DNA from: Impatiens glandulifera
Taxonomy: Eukaryota; Streptophyta; Magnoliopsida; Ericales; Balsaminaceae
Assembly (NCBI RefSeq): GCF_907164915.1
Contig: NC_061869.1
Span: 39,804,840 to 39,868,839 of the forward strand
Direction of reading: 5' to 3'
Length of the DNA: 64,000 bases
Shown: positions 10,289 to 22,130 of the stretch, piece by piece
Position numbering within the stretch: position 1 is the stretch's first letter
Layout of the letters: each line of letters starts with the position of its first letter
Program-made: the position numbers and the translations under genes
The notes under the pieces: generated by a model
Seen by the model: the letters and a program-made list of their open reading frames with translations, nothing else
The model's database searches: none
What the model was told of the DNA's origin: nothing

Positions 10289-10779
10289 TTAATCTAAGTA
10301 TTTTTTGTATTTAGTACTGATTATAAAATATTTATTAGACAATAAATTAATTTTAATCATAAGTGTTCTTCTTTTAAATGATAAAATCTCTAACAAATAT
10401 CATTAGTGCTTCATCCTTTTTTTCTTACAATTTTGGGTATTCTTTAAACTTAAATTAAAATAGTTCTTAAAAAAAGGATAGAATTAAAGAAATAAAAATA
10501 GTAATGATGATATTGAAGTTATTAGAATAATTGAAGTCACATTTAAATTGCCTTGAATTGAAATGATGTTATAATGATGGAGGAGTATGATATTTTCTAA
10601 AGGTTTTAAAAGATAAATAAAAAGTTATTTAAAATGAAAAAAGGCTTACCTACAAAATTAAAATTCATATATTTTATTTTTACTTAAAAATTTTTAAAGA
10701 ATCCATTCTAATAAAAAAAGGATTAATGATGATATTGTGATAGGATTGACTACAACAATAGAAGTGGGTTGAATATTGT
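10289..10779. other. AT-rich intergenic sequence
   Basis: I see no gene, repeat or motif here that I can support. Confidence 0.5.
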
Positions 10780-11890
10780 TGTGTTAATTATCACTTTAAT
10801 TTGATATTAATTATGTTAAAGATTAAAATATGTTTCTATTCTTCGACAAATCGTCGTAAGCTCTTGAACGATTCAAGTGTGGAAATGCTTGCTAGATTTA
10901 AAGCGGCAGATAGAAGGGTGGAAGGTGAAGTAAGAAAGTAACACGAGAGTTTTTATACATGTTTGGAGATAAAACTCCTATGTCACCTCTTTTCTGTTTC
11001 CAAAAAGATTCCACTAGAAGCCTTTAGTTTGATAGTTTCTACACAAACCTAGTCAGAACTTAGGACTTAACAGCTGACTGTTCTGAACTCTTAACTAACA
11101 CACTCTATTGAACAGACAACGTTTTGTTCAACTTACAATGTTGAATATACTCTCATATATTGCAGTAATATATCTCTCAGTTTAGCGTAAATGAACTTAT
11201 GAAAGATGAGCTAGAGAGAGTAAATTGATCGAGAGTTGAAGCTTGTTGTTGTTTGACTTGTTAATTCATTGACTTTCGTAATTGGTTCATCGTTGTACTT
11301 TGTTGTTCTTTTATATTAAAGCTTAGAAACGGTTAACTGTGATTCTTAGATTGTGAATTGACCGGAAGGATTTGCCATACCGAGAATCTAGATATTCAGG
11401 GATCCGCCATCCAGAAATCCAGGGAGTCAACGTTGTACTTTGATGTCCTTTTATATTAAAATATAGCAACGGTCGAAACTGATTTGTAAATGTGTGTCGA
11501 CTTTTTAATGGTTATATGACAGGTGACAGTTAAGCTGACTGGGAAGTCTACTGATAATGAACGTTGTTGTTCGCTACGCTAGTGAGTTATGCTGATAAGC
11601 GAACGCTTCTTTAGACTGATGTTCAAGCAAGGCGTCTGCTCTCTCTTCCTCAACTTTGTTGTTGAAGTGAGATGTCTACTTGCGCTTCCTCAGCTCTGTT
11701 GTTGAAATGAGACGTCTGCTCACGCTTCCTCAGCTCTTCTGTTAAAGTGAGACGCCTGCTCGTGCTTCCTCGGCTCCACTGTTGAAGTGACACGTTTGCT
11801 CGCGCTTCTTCAGCTCTGTTGTTGAAGTGAGATGTTTTTCGCGCTTCTTCATCTCTATTGTTGAAGTGAGATGTCTTTTTTTATTCATCT
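10780..11890 (-). mobile_element. old, degenerate Sirevirus-type LTR
   Basis: Read on the minus strand, this matches the LTR at 63518-64000. Common landmarks are the phrase ttgatattaa.tatgtta followed by tatgtttctattcttcg (10798-10847), the gagataaaactcctatgtcacc block at about 10966-10990, and the stretch with Leu-rich out-of-frame noise around 11040-11180. The inner end contains a minisatellite. No internal coding sequence is attached, so it is probably a solo LTR. Boundaries are approximate. Confidence 0.55.
11642..11882. repeat. minisatellite, about 41 bp x 6, in LTR U3
   Basis: Six imperfect copies of a unit with the core cttcctcagctctgttgttg followed by aagtgagacgtctgctcgcg. It occupies the part of the LTR where the 41.6-kb LTR carries its own unrelated 48-bp minisatellite. 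Confidence 0.65.
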
Positions 11891-12361
11891 AAGTTCATTT
11901 TAATCAATTATAATAATTTTCTTAATTCAACTTAATTAATTATTTCTCTTTTAATTAATTTCCCATTTTCTTTATTTAACTTAATCTAACATATTGATTT
12001 TTTTTTATAATTATATGAATTTTAAAATTTTATTTCATTTTAAACATTTGTATGTAAGTATTAAGTGAAGAGAGTTTATTTCAATTAAAAATTACTTAAT
12101 AAATTTAAGAGTGGCAAAATCAAGTACATATACATTTATTATGATGATGTTGAGATATTGATTATAATTTTTTTATTATTAGGTTAAATTGTCAAAATTA
12201 AATAGTAATATTTTTCAAAGATTAGAATTATCTATCTCTTTTTTATCTCGGAAAAACACATTAAATTTAAAATTTAAAATAGTGTAATTATAGGAGGTTA
12301 ATAACTATAATAATTTTAAAAAAAAATAAACAATTAAGTTTCGAGTCAATGAGAAGTAATA
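11890..12361. other. AT-rich intergenic sequence
   Basis: Low-complexity AT-rich DNA with no gene or repeat that I can support. Confidence 0.5.
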
Positions 12362-12535
12362 GATAAGAGAATTTGAGAGAGTGAATGACGTGTCACCACA
12401 TCATTAACTAGAAAAATGATAAAGTGCGAGGGGAGAGAGTAGAGAGAAAAAATTTGTTATTTTTTCAACGAAACAGATTGCAACATGTTATTCATTTTAA
12501 AATTTTATCCCCCAATCATTTCTCTTTTATTTATT
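12362..12535. mobile_element. MITE copy related to the one in the PR-1 intron
   Basis: The segment from gagaatttgagagagtgaat through gacgtgtcacc, agtagagagaaaaaatttg and ttattttttcaacgaaacag to caatcatttctctt parallels 19440-19610 closely in order and spacing. The terminal inverted repeat is weaker here than in that copy. Confidence 0.5.
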
Positions 12536-12776
12536 TAAGATTATTTTTCTTAAAACAGGTTGTTTACGAAGAAAAAGAAAAATATGACGAAAATATTTTT
12601 TTTCTAAGTAACAGACTATCTTATATTAAATTATTAAGTGAATAGAAAAAAAATTGTTTGAAGTCCATAAATAGATGTCCACTAAAGAAAATGTCCATAA
12701 ATAGCTAAAAACGTATTAGCATCATATATGATGAATGTCAAAGTTTCAAAACGCATTTAAAACAAAACGACATTAA

Positions 12777-13465
12777 GGCATCTCCATCGGCATGTAAAAT
12801 CCATTATGTGTGCCTTTTTCTCCTCTAACTATTCGGCAAAAGAAATCGTAAAAGAAATCGCATTATGGGTTTTGGTCGTCTCTCCTCCGGCCAAACGCAT
12901 ATGCGTAGTAACTGCTCATCATCACCATTTTGATCATTTTTAAAAAATAGCTTTAGACTATTTTTTTAATAACTTTTAATTTCTTTAAATGTAAATTAAT
13001 TTTTCAACTTATATATTTTTTTTACTTTTAAAATAAAAAGTTATAATATTTTTTAAATTTATAATTAAATCATAAAATTTATTATACTTAAAATTTTATC
13101 TAATTTATTTTATATTTTATAATTTATTTTATATTTTTACGTTATATTTTATAAATTTAATTTTATAAATATGTTTGTTTATTTAAATGTATTATTGAAT
13201 TATTTGGTTGTTTTATAAATTATTGATATATAATTAATTTTATTTTAATTTTATTAAATGAATGAGAAAAGATTAGGATTAAATATATAAAATTAATAAA
13301 TATATAAATAATATTAATAAGGTTAAAAAGTTAGTGTAAGAAATGAATATTTTAAGAATATTCTTTAGAATTTGGAAATGAGTTTTTGGGTTGAAGTTAC
13401 TGTTTGAAATGACGTTTACTGCCATTTGAGTTTGAGAATAAGTTTTTGGGTTTGAGATATTCTTA
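12777..13465. mobile_element. Tourist/Harbinger-like MITE
   Basis: It starts TTAaggcatctccatcgg and ends with a degraded ggtttgagatattc. Its right half (13250-13460) is homologous to 51000-51190, where the right end is intact (ggagatggtcTAA). The ATCTCCA-type ends with a TAA/TTA target fit PIF/Harbinger-like MITEs. No transposase is encoded. Confidence 0.45.
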
Positions 13466-13559
13466 GTATCAAATTTCAAATAATGTTATTCTATTACCTA
13501 TAAATAACTTTAAGATAACGTTTGGTACATGATAGGAATTATATAACGTTTGTATATGA

Positions 13560-14021
13560 TAGGAATTATATATTGTATAAATCGTCTCGCGATAACCGAA
13601 CTAAATTTTTCTATTTGGGATGGTTTTTTCCTAATTTGACCGGAGATGAGTGGTGACGGTATTTGTGTCCCCCGCCCCGACGCACCTCGATCTCAACATT
13701 ATTCTGCCCCGAACACTATGAACACAATTAAATATATAAAATTATTAATATATTTATTTATTAATTATATTTTATAAGAGTTTTAATTAAGTTTATTTTT
13801 TCTTTATAATATAATTTTTCAATATATTATCATATATATTATATTAAAGGATTTATTTATATAATTTTTATTTTTTATTTATACAATATATTATAAACAG
13901 TGTTTCGAGTGGATTTCTTGAAACCGAACAAGGCGGTGATGATAGTAAAAGAAGTCTCCAAATTAAAACGGGATAGATATGATAATGCATTTTTCGCCGG
14001 AATCAACCATTGTCATCCCTA
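13560..14021. mobile_element. hAT-like MITE, copy A
   Basis: This is homologous over most of its length to 53902-54368: the gtatttgtgtcccc.gcccc block, a central AT-rich arm, then gaaaccgaac and the end ccattgtcatcccta. The left end is degraded. The GGATGACAATGG-type terminus is typical of a common plant hAT MITE group. Confidence 0.5.
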
Positions 14022-14460
14022 CAAATTAAAACAAAAATTAAATTATTATTATTATTATACTAAAATAAAAAAATAATATATATAAATAATAATAATAATA
14101 TTTATAATCTAATTAAAGTATAGAAAATAATAATAATAATAATAATAATTAATAAAATTATCATTATAATAAAAATAAATATATATTTTTTAATTATAAT
14201 ATTGAACTATTTTAAAAATTAAAACATTAAAATTAACAAAAATATTTAATTTATTATATAACTTGTATATAATATAAAAAAAAATAGTATAATAAAAAAC
14301 TAAAAACTAATTGATATGAGAAAAGTATTATACTTAGAAGCTAGTTACAATTTTATACATAGTATAACTATATATATACCTTTAAGGTTGTGAATAAAAA
14401 AAAAAAGTAAAGAAAGAAGTTAGGCACTAATTAAGCCCATATTCAAATATTTTGGTATAA
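14022..14460. other. AT-rich intergenic sequence with (ATA)n runs
   Basis: Trinucleotide runs of taa/aat (about 14085-14160) are present. I see no gene. Confidence 0.5.
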
Positions 14461-14913
14461 TCTATATATATATATAATGATGCTTAATTTTTAAAGTGTC
14501 CGGATTGGCGGGTCGAGAGGTGTGGTTAATTTGGATATTTGGGTCGGATTGTGGGCTGACCCGTTTTTACATTTAAAACGGTTAAAAATAAAATTAAAAA
14601 TGCTAGAGGTATGTTTCGAACTTGCAACCTAACAAAACAAGTACAACTCTTTAACCAACTAGGCTACAAAAACTTTATATTTTAAATTCAACACCAAATT
14701 TGATAAACGCGGGACGTTTTAATATTAATATAAGTTCAACTTTTTAACTAACTAATCTATATAGGTGTTGAGTAAATGGACACTTGGCTCGGATTGTGGG
14801 TTGACCCACTCATAAACTTAAAACGGTTAAAAATAAAATAAAAAATGTTATCCGTAATTTTTTTTCACGATTTTTATATTAATACTCGTGCAAATGCACG
14901 GGAAAAATGCTAG
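14461..14913 (+). mobile_element. short non-autonomous Helitron, 453 bp
   Basis: The 5' end is TC followed by TATATATATATATAATGATG. The 3' end has a hairpin CGTGCA-AA-TGCACG at 14887-14900, then nine bases and CTAG at 14910-14913. The insertion lies between A (14460) and T (14914). These are the classic Helitron features: 5' TC, hairpin 10-12 nt before CTRR, A/T target. No Rep/helicase is encoded. The body contains two copies of a gggtcggattgtgggctgac-type phrase. Confidence 0.7.
14605..14670 (-). repeat. tRNA-derived (SINE-like) segment inside the Helitron
   Basis: On the minus strand it reads TAGCCTAGTTGGTTA (box A-like, 14652-14666) and, about 35 bases on, GCAAGTTCGAAAC (box B-like). No cloverleaf acceptor pairing is apparent, so this is a relic and not a tRNA gene. 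Confidence 0.4.
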
Positions 14914-14930
14914 TTTTCTATAATACCAAC

Positions 14931-15243
14931 AGTCTCACTAATTTATAATTCTTTTATTACATGTATGATAACTTTATTGGATAACTTTTTACACTAACAA
15001 AATGTATTTTTAATATTCATTAGTATGTATATTTAATTAGATAGTCTCATTAATTTATAATTCTTTTATTACCTGTATGATAACTTTATTGTAAACTTTT
15101 TACACTAACAAAATATTCATTTATATTTAATTAGAGAGTCTCGTTAATTTATAATTCTTTTATTACATGTATGATAACTTTATTGTATAACTTTGTACAC
15201 TAACAAAATGTATTTTTAATATTCATATGTATATTTAATTGGA
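14931..15243. repeat. three tandem copies of a ~100-112 bp AT-rich unit
   Basis: Each unit starts agtctc.ttaatttataattc and contains catgtatgataactttattg and acactaacaaaat. Starts are at about 14931, 15043 and 15137; the middle copy is shortened. Confidence 0.75.
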
Positions 15244-15800
15244 GAGAAAATAAATTGAAGACAAATTAGAACAGTTCGCATGGTTGTGACAAGTGCAGGA
15301 GAAATTTATGGCAATGCTGGAAGTCACATGCTTTGGTATGTCCCCAGCTCTTAAAATAATTATAAAAACACAAAATTAAATTTCTTATTATTAAAATATT
15401 CTGATTGCCCTTATTTTCAAACAAATAAGTTCTTTTCATCAAGTAGAAATATAGCATAAATGTCACAAGACCATTTCAATATCAAAATATAAAGAATAAG
15501 ATACTCAATTTACAATATTAAGATTGTTAGGCATCCCAATAAACATCAAGATTCTTTAAGAATCATTTAAATCAAATAAGTTTCAAAAAATCAAGAATTC
15601 CAACCAGAATTGAAAGTGGTAGAGTTGAAACCAATGTCCATATATTAGTAGACCATTTTGGATCCAGGTTTACAAAAAAAAACACAATTTAAATGAAATT
15701 ATACATAAAGTACTACATCATATAATTATAAAATCTCGTTAAATAATTTTAGGAGAATAAACCTTCTCAATTCTTAAAAATTATATCTTACTAAAAGTAA
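15244..15800. other. intergenic sequence without recognisable features
   Basis: No convincing coding potential is present. Short open frames on both strands have AT-driven composition. Confidence 0.5.
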
Positions 15801-15818
15801 AAAACACGGGTGTAAAAG

Positions 15819-15856
15819 GGGTCAAAACCGAGAGTAAAAACTCTCGGTTTTGACCC
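15819..15856. repeat. perfect 17-bp inverted repeat with AAAA loop
   Basis: The arms GGGTCAAAACCGAGAGT (15819-15835) and ACTCTCGGTTTTGACCC (15840-15856) are exact complements. Further degraded copies of the CCGA/TCGGT words follow at 15880-15955. It is probably part of a small inverted-repeat transposon whose limits I cannot fix. Confidence 0.6.
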
Positions 15857-16437
15857 TATAACATTTGGTATAGGCCCAATACCGAAGGTTTAGATAACTT
15901 TCGTCATCCCTCGGTATTCACTCTTTCGTTACCAAACTTAGTCGGTTACCAATAATGTGAAAATGACAATAAACGTATTACCAAAAGAAAAGTTAATGCC
16001 CTATTGAAGGCAACAAGTATGTTCCACTTGCCGGAACATAAATTAGGGTAGTACACCAAACAAGTGCACAATGCAAAATAAATTTTTGTTAAATGGGTCA
16101 TGGACTAAATGTATGTTTTCACAAAATAATTAAAATAAAACTCAACATGTATAATATTACTTTCTATGGTAACTTTTCTTTTTTTTTAGATGATAACATT
16201 ATTTTAATGAACTTTGATTTTATACAGATTAAAAAAATGGTTAAAATCTATTAAAAAAATAATTAATATTTTGTTATTATAAGAGTAGTTAATGTTATAT
16301 TGTATCATGTAAGCTCCTCTATCAATACACATTTTTCACATTGAATTTGTTCATTAACACGATCTTTCAATGGATTTGGGTTGAACAACAAAGCCAATAT
16401 ATTCTAAGAGATATGAGTTTTCAGCCTTAAAACATAC

Positions 16438-16595
16438 CTCAAACTCGATTATCAGTTCCATCCCCGTTGTCGGGTCTTTCTCATCATCTTCTTTAGAGCC
16501 CTCTACTATATATAAGATCTTTTCGGATGCATGACGATCATGTTTTATCTCCACCACCAAACCCTCTTGTCGAATCGAGTATCCCCTTGGTACAT
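16438..16595 (-). pseudogene. isolated exon-like segment, product not recognised
   Basis: On the minus strand an open segment of about 52 codons is flanked by an acceptor (ttgaggattAG before 16595) and a consensus donor (gag|GTATGT after 16438). Visible parts are VPRGYSIRQEGLVVEIKH, HASEKILYIVEGSKEDDE and TTGMELIIEFE. A second possible exon end, FNGGTGITLG followed by GTAAGT, lies upstream on the same strand near 16830. The composition looks like real protein and not AT noise, but I do not recognise the family. It may be a stranded or captured exon of a host gene. Confidence 0.35.
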
Positions 16596-16869
16596 CTAAT
16601 CCTCAATAACATTTATAACTAGGGAGTTAAACAGGTACCCTTGCTACCTGTTGAACAGTGAATTACCAGTTCTTTTACACAATTTTCATCTTATTATCCG
16701 ACTCATGACTCGAGTATCTCTATTTCTATTCCATGTTAGTGATGTATTCAATCCTGGACTGATGCCCACAATCAGATACAAATTGATTAAATTGTGTGAA
16801 TTTACCTCTTCCTTTGGACTTTGGACTTACCAAGAGTAATCCCAGTACCTCCATTAAACATACGCACAT

Positions 16870-18718
16870 GACAAATTGACAATGGATACCTTCTCTCTTG
16901 TTAGAATATAGAAAAAAAAATCTTAAAAAAATAATAATAATTAGAGTCCTCCATCAATAGCTAAAGTGACCATCGATAGAAGCAGCATGAAACTAAATTG
17001 TATAGCTTAAGAACAAAACTTTGGCTCATGTCAGAATATAAAAAAAAAAATGGTATTAGAATGATTATTGAATTACATAAACATTACATTAAGTTTATAA
17101 AAAAAATAATAATATAATATAATAATTATATTATCATAATTTATAATAGTGTGATAGCATCTTACAAATATATTATCTTATATTCTAAATCTTTCGTCTT
17201 TATAATTTTTTTTAAACAATAAATAAATTTATTATACTGTATTAAGTCCATCCAATAAGTACTAATATCAAAATAAAGTAATTTCTTTAAAAAAAAAAAA
17301 TCAAAACTTTACTTACCTTCATACACATTATTCTACTGCTAGAGGTTGATTTTGACTCCTAAAGCTTGTTTGATCTTGGTTATTTAAGGTTTTTTTCAAT
17401 TTATTTAATTAATACAATGTTTTTTATATTTAAAATTAAAATTTAATAAAAATGAAGTAAAAGTATTTTAGTTAATTTAATAAATAATTTCATATTTATA
17501 ACTATAGTAGTGTGATATAATATATATTTTTAAATTAGATAAAATCCAAAAAAAAAACAATATAAAAAAGCTTAATTGTTGAATAACTTTTAAGTTATAG
17601 CTTTATAGGGATTTGAAAGCGAATGTAAAAAAATGGTAAAATGGTATATACGTTACATTAGACTTTGTCCACATATTTGTAAACATATTTTTTAATATTA
17701 GTATTATAGGGTCGGTACATGTATCGCATTTTTACGATCACAACTCCGAAACCATACATTCTATAACTACATCCACGTCATTGATTTAAAATGTCCAAAT
17801 TTAATGGTCGAGTACCACAACTATTAAATAATTATTTATGGTTAGTTCGATGCTACCTATACAGGTAGTGCCTGAATCCAATTACTAAATGACACATGTC
17901 AATCTTTATATTCTTTTCTCTCCCATTTTACTCATAAACTTAACTATGGTGGAGAATTTTAAAAAATAAATAATATATTAAATTAATATATTTTTTGTTT
18001 TTACTAAAAATAATATAATCATCTTATATTATTATTAATTAAATATATATATATATATATTAAATTATTGTTTATATATTTTTATGAGAAATAACAAAAT
18101 AATTTAAAAAAATTATTACGTGATATATATTTAATAACATGTTATAGATAATATTATTGTGATATATTTAATTAATAATAATTTAAAACTATTATGTTAT
18201 TCCTCCTTAAAAAATATATATAATAATTTAATGTATAATTTTCTCTTTTAAATTTTCAACAACATATCATATCGATATTTAATTAATAATAATTATTTTT
18301 TTAAATTGTCGAACATAATTAAGTTTAAGAGTTAAGAATGTATAATTTAAGTTTATGAGTTAAGAATGTATGATTTTCTCTTTTAAATTTTCAACAACAT
18401 ATTGATAATATTAATGTAATATATATTTAATTAATAAAAAATTAAAATTATTATGTTCTCCTAAAAAATATATAATAATTGTATGTATAATTTTCTCATT
18501 TAAATTCTCAACAACATATTATCGATATTTAATTAATAATAATTATTCTTTTAAATTGTCGAACATAATTAAGTTTACGAGTTAAGAGAGGAAAAAAATT
18601 TAAAAGTTAACCTGTGTTAATTAGTAATCATAATTTCTTATGAATAATCATAATTTCTTATGAATAATCATAATTTCTACCTCACAATCATTAATGTATT
18701 CACATGTGACCTATCCTT

Positions 18719-18720
<2 letters not shown>
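16870..18720. other. AT-rich intergenic DNA with internal duplications
   Basis: No gene is seen. A block of about 100 bp (ttttctcttttaaattttc through attgtcgaacataattaag) occurs at about 18237 and again at about 18488. A 22-bp unit, taatcataatttcttatgaa, is repeated three times at 18625-18680. A clean (TA)n run follows at 18722-18758. Confidence 0.55.
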
Positions 18721-18761
<41 letters not shown>

Positions 18762-18873
18762 TTAGTTAATATTTCTAACTACACATCAAAAAAGTAAAAA
18801 GATTTCTTAATTTGTTTTTCTAGTTTAAAACAAGTTATAATTAATGCGCAGCAAAATAAGGTGCCAAAGTTTC

Positions 18874-18881
18874 CATAAATA
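18874..18881 (+). promoter_or_regulatory. possible TATA box of the PR-1-like gene
   Basis: CATAAATA lies 106 bp before the ATG at 18987. It is followed by cactcaaaccacacatcttc, which is plausible for a plant 5' leader. Confidence 0.35.
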
Positions 18882-18986
18882 GGCACTTAAAGCCATTGGT
18901 GCCACTCAAACCACACATCTTCACAGTCAGTCTACTATCTACTACCACTATTTTCTCACTCTACTTCCAATAAAACATTTGAAACA

Positions 18987-20176
18987 ATGAAAGTACATCT
19001 TCTGTCGGTAATCCTATCTGCATTCATAATCTTCTCCGGCAGAAACAAAAATCTCTCAGTAGCTGCCGCCACCTTACCGGACAACGAAACGGAGGTACTA
19101 TACCGGGAGTCAGAGCAGCTCTGTTGGGGCTGCTCCAGCGGTGAATCCCAACAGTTCTTGTATCAACACAACTTGGTGAGGGCGGCTAAGGGGGAGCCGT
19201 CACTGACGTGGGATGAGAATTTACAAAATTATGCAGAGTGGTGGGCGGGAGAAAGAAAATCGGATTGCGCGCTCCAGCATTCATTCCCGGATGAAAATTT
19301 CAAGCTCGGAGAAAACATTTTTTGGGGCGGCGGTTCTTCATGGGTCCCATTGACGCTGTCAGGCTATGGGCCGGCGAAGAGAGGTAATATTATAAGTTTA
19401 TTGGAACATTTTATTGGGTACGAGTGATAGAGTGAGGGAATTTAGTGAGGGAATTTGGTGAGGGAATGACGTGGCATCACCTTCATTGGTTGAAAAATGT
19501 AAAAGTGAGAGAAAAGAGAGAAAAGAGAGAAATTATTTGATTTTTTCAGCAAATAAGATTAAGGCACGTCATTCTCTCACCAAATTCCTTCGCCTAATCA
19601 TTTCTCTTCATCATCAATCATTTTTTCAACCAAATGTGTTAAATTATAATCAAAACAGTCAAATATCATTTACCCATGATTATGATTTTAATTTGATTGA
19701 TAATTAGTGTTTTCTTACGGGTTTTTATTTTATAAAAAATAAATCAAATTAATATTCCATTGTCATAGTTTTACAATAGCTTTTTACTCTCATTAATGTT
19801 TTGAATTAAATGGGGTAATAATTATTGGTATAGTATTGACTTTTGTGGTCATTGTTTATTAAAATCAAATTAAATACCTTTATTTTTATTTTATTGCTTT
19901 TACATTAATTAAACAACTTACAGTGTCCTTAGTTTGAGAATTTTTCATTAAATTAGAGAAACTCATTAATTTTAATTATAAAAAATCATGAACAGGTATT
20001 ACTCATATTCTTCGAACACATGTGAGAACGGCGAACAATGTGGGCATTATACGCAAATAGTGTGGAGGAACACACGACGAATAGGGTGTGCACGGGTCGT
20101 GTGTGACAATGGAGATGTTTTCATGACATGTAATTACGATCCACCGGGGAATTACTTTGGTGAGAGGCCATATTGA
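18987..20176 (+). pseudogene. PR-1-like secreted CAP-domain gene, two exons, frameshifted
   Basis: Exon 1 (18987-19383) encodes a signal peptide (about residues 1-27) and the CAP domain start: QQFLYQHNLVRAAKGEPSL, NYAEWWAGERKSDC, LQHSFPDENFKLGENIFWG. Near 19353 one base is missing. Reading in the next frame restores DAVRLWAGEE. The intron would be 19384-19995 (GT...AG). Exon 2 (19996-20176) gives [20 protein letters not shown] then [19 protein letters not shown] and [17 protein letters not shown], covering both CAP signatures and the usual C-terminus. Secreted PR-1 proteins bind sterols and accumulate in defence. Most plant PR-1 genes have no intron, so the intron with its MITE is unusual. 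The frameshift means a pseudogene unless it is a sequencing error. Confidence 0.8.
19450..19588. mobile_element. MITE inside the PR-1 intron
   Basis: Inverted ends ggaatttggtgagggaatga-cgtg (19450-19473) and its complement at 19565-19588 differ at one base of 24. The interior carries gagagaaaagagagaaaag. A related copy lies at 12362-12535. Confidence 0.6.
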
Positions 20177-20180
20177 AAAA

Positions 20181-21384
20181 TGTCTTTAATTGTAAATTTT
20201 AATTAATTATAGGGCACACTCACATGTGTTATGTTAGTGGCTACTAGATAAGTGGATGCAATATTATAAGAAAAATTAATAGGGGAATTTTTCGGAGGCA
20301 TGTGATCTCTGTTTATGTTGTTTGGCTGTATCCAACTGGCTTTGGTATGGACATGGACTTTGGTTGTCCTTTATATTAATAATTGGTCATTATAACTATT
20401 ATTTTCTTATTTTCTTATTTTTCTTTGTTCCACTTGATCGTTTTACTTAATTATCTTTTAAAAAGGAATCAAAATTATTTGTCATCGACATATTTTTTTA
20501 GTTAATTTGTTGTTACACACATTAATAATATAGTAGTATAAAAATAGTTATTGAGTTTGAAGATAGTAGTATAAAATTAGTTATTGAGATCAGAAGAGAT
20601 GTATGATTAGGGTGAGATAATAAATTAAATTAGACTAGGGCTAGATCTAAGATCTATAACATTGATTAAAATTAAAGTTTAACTTTTCAAACTAATTTAA
20701 TTTATTAAAAATAAAATTAAATTTACTATTCAAACTTAGTTATCTTATTTATTATTTATATTTTATTACTAAATACATTCTAAATTTAATTATATTTTTT
20801 ATAATATAATATATTATAGTATAATAAATCATCACTTAATATTTTTTTAAATACTTACTTAATATATAATTAATTTAAAATATTTTAATAATTTTAATAC
20901 ATTAATTTAATATATATTTTTTTAAATTTATTATAAATTAAAAAGCCAACATGATCTTATATTCATGACTTAATTTTTATTAATTAAAAGGTATGACCAC
21001 ACAATAATCACTTTTAGTTAATAAAAATTATTACAAGTATCTTAAAATTGTTGGCAATCTTACTGCACTTCTATAACATTTTTTAGTACCCTTTCACAAA
21101 TTATAATCATTCTCAATTATTTTTAGAATAAGTGGACTTTGACACTTTTTTGTTTTTTCCCTATACTATCATTTATTAATAACAAATTTAGCATGTACAA
21201 ATATTATTTATTTTTATAATATTATATTACTTAATATAACATTTAAAAAGTTAAAATTGTATATTTAAAATTTCACCTATATTAAAATATAAAATATAAT
21301 ATATAAAAAGGAATAATTATTCGGCACTAATAAAGAAGGTCAATCACTTATTGAGGGAATATTTAAATTATTCGAGAATTATTT
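20181..21384. other. AT-rich intergenic sequence downstream of PR-1-like
   Basis: Presumably contains the PR-1 3' UTR. I see no further gene and no clear repeat. Confidence 0.5.
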
Positions 21385-22130
21385 GTAAGGTGATCGAAAA
21401 ATATAGATTTTAAAAAACAGAGACTTTTTAGACAACTCCATAACTTATTATCCCGTCAAAGTTGAGAGAGATTGAGATATTTAATGAGAAGTATGTCAAA
21501 GGCTCTCTTTAGATTTTTCGATTTTTAACCAACCTCACGACTAGAGAGTCGTCGTCTAATTATTTTTCTTTAGAAAATTAAGATATGTGAGTTCGACGTT
21601 TGTTTACGTCTTGGAAAGGGTTTTAGACGCCATGTCACACAACGCCCCAAAGGTCCCTACTAAAATTTTGATCATTTTTCGAATTTCTTATGTTTTACAT
21701 TTTAGAATTTTCCATTTTAATATTTTGAGGATTAAATGAGATAAAAGGCAAGAAAGAATAAAGACAGTCAAGTCCTAGAAGCCTAGAAAAATAATAAACT
21801 AACAAGATTTTTCTTAAGGATCAAGACTAAACACATTATTGATCATTTTTGTTGGCTTAAGTCTAATTTGACTTTTAGGAATCTTGTTAAAGTGAATAAT
21901 AAATATTGTGGAAGCTCTATTCATATTTGTTTTTATTTTTGGGGTTTATAAAAACTTTTGAATTTAAGAAAACTCATAACAAAAATCATAAGTCTAAGTT
22001 AGGGCTAGTTTTAATTTTAGTTGTGGTTTTAATTTTAATTGTAATTCTATCCTAGGATTAAGCAAGCCATAAACCTATCTACAAATAAACAAAGAGTCAA
22101 CAAAAAATAAACTTAAATCTAAAGTGCATA
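21385..22130 (-). mobile_element. inverted copy of the Ty3-type LTR/leader fragment at 520-1290
   Basis: On the minus strand it shares the order of landmarks with the first block: cctaggatag, the gggcgttgtgtgacatggcg-type GC-richer block (21607-21655), the TGGCGACTC-like position degraded to gacgacgactctctag (21541-21556), and the leader with ttgacatacttctcattaa. No internal coding region of a Ty3 element is attached. The adjacent 22131-22472 is CGG-rich, non-coding and not matched in the first block. Confidence 0.45.
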
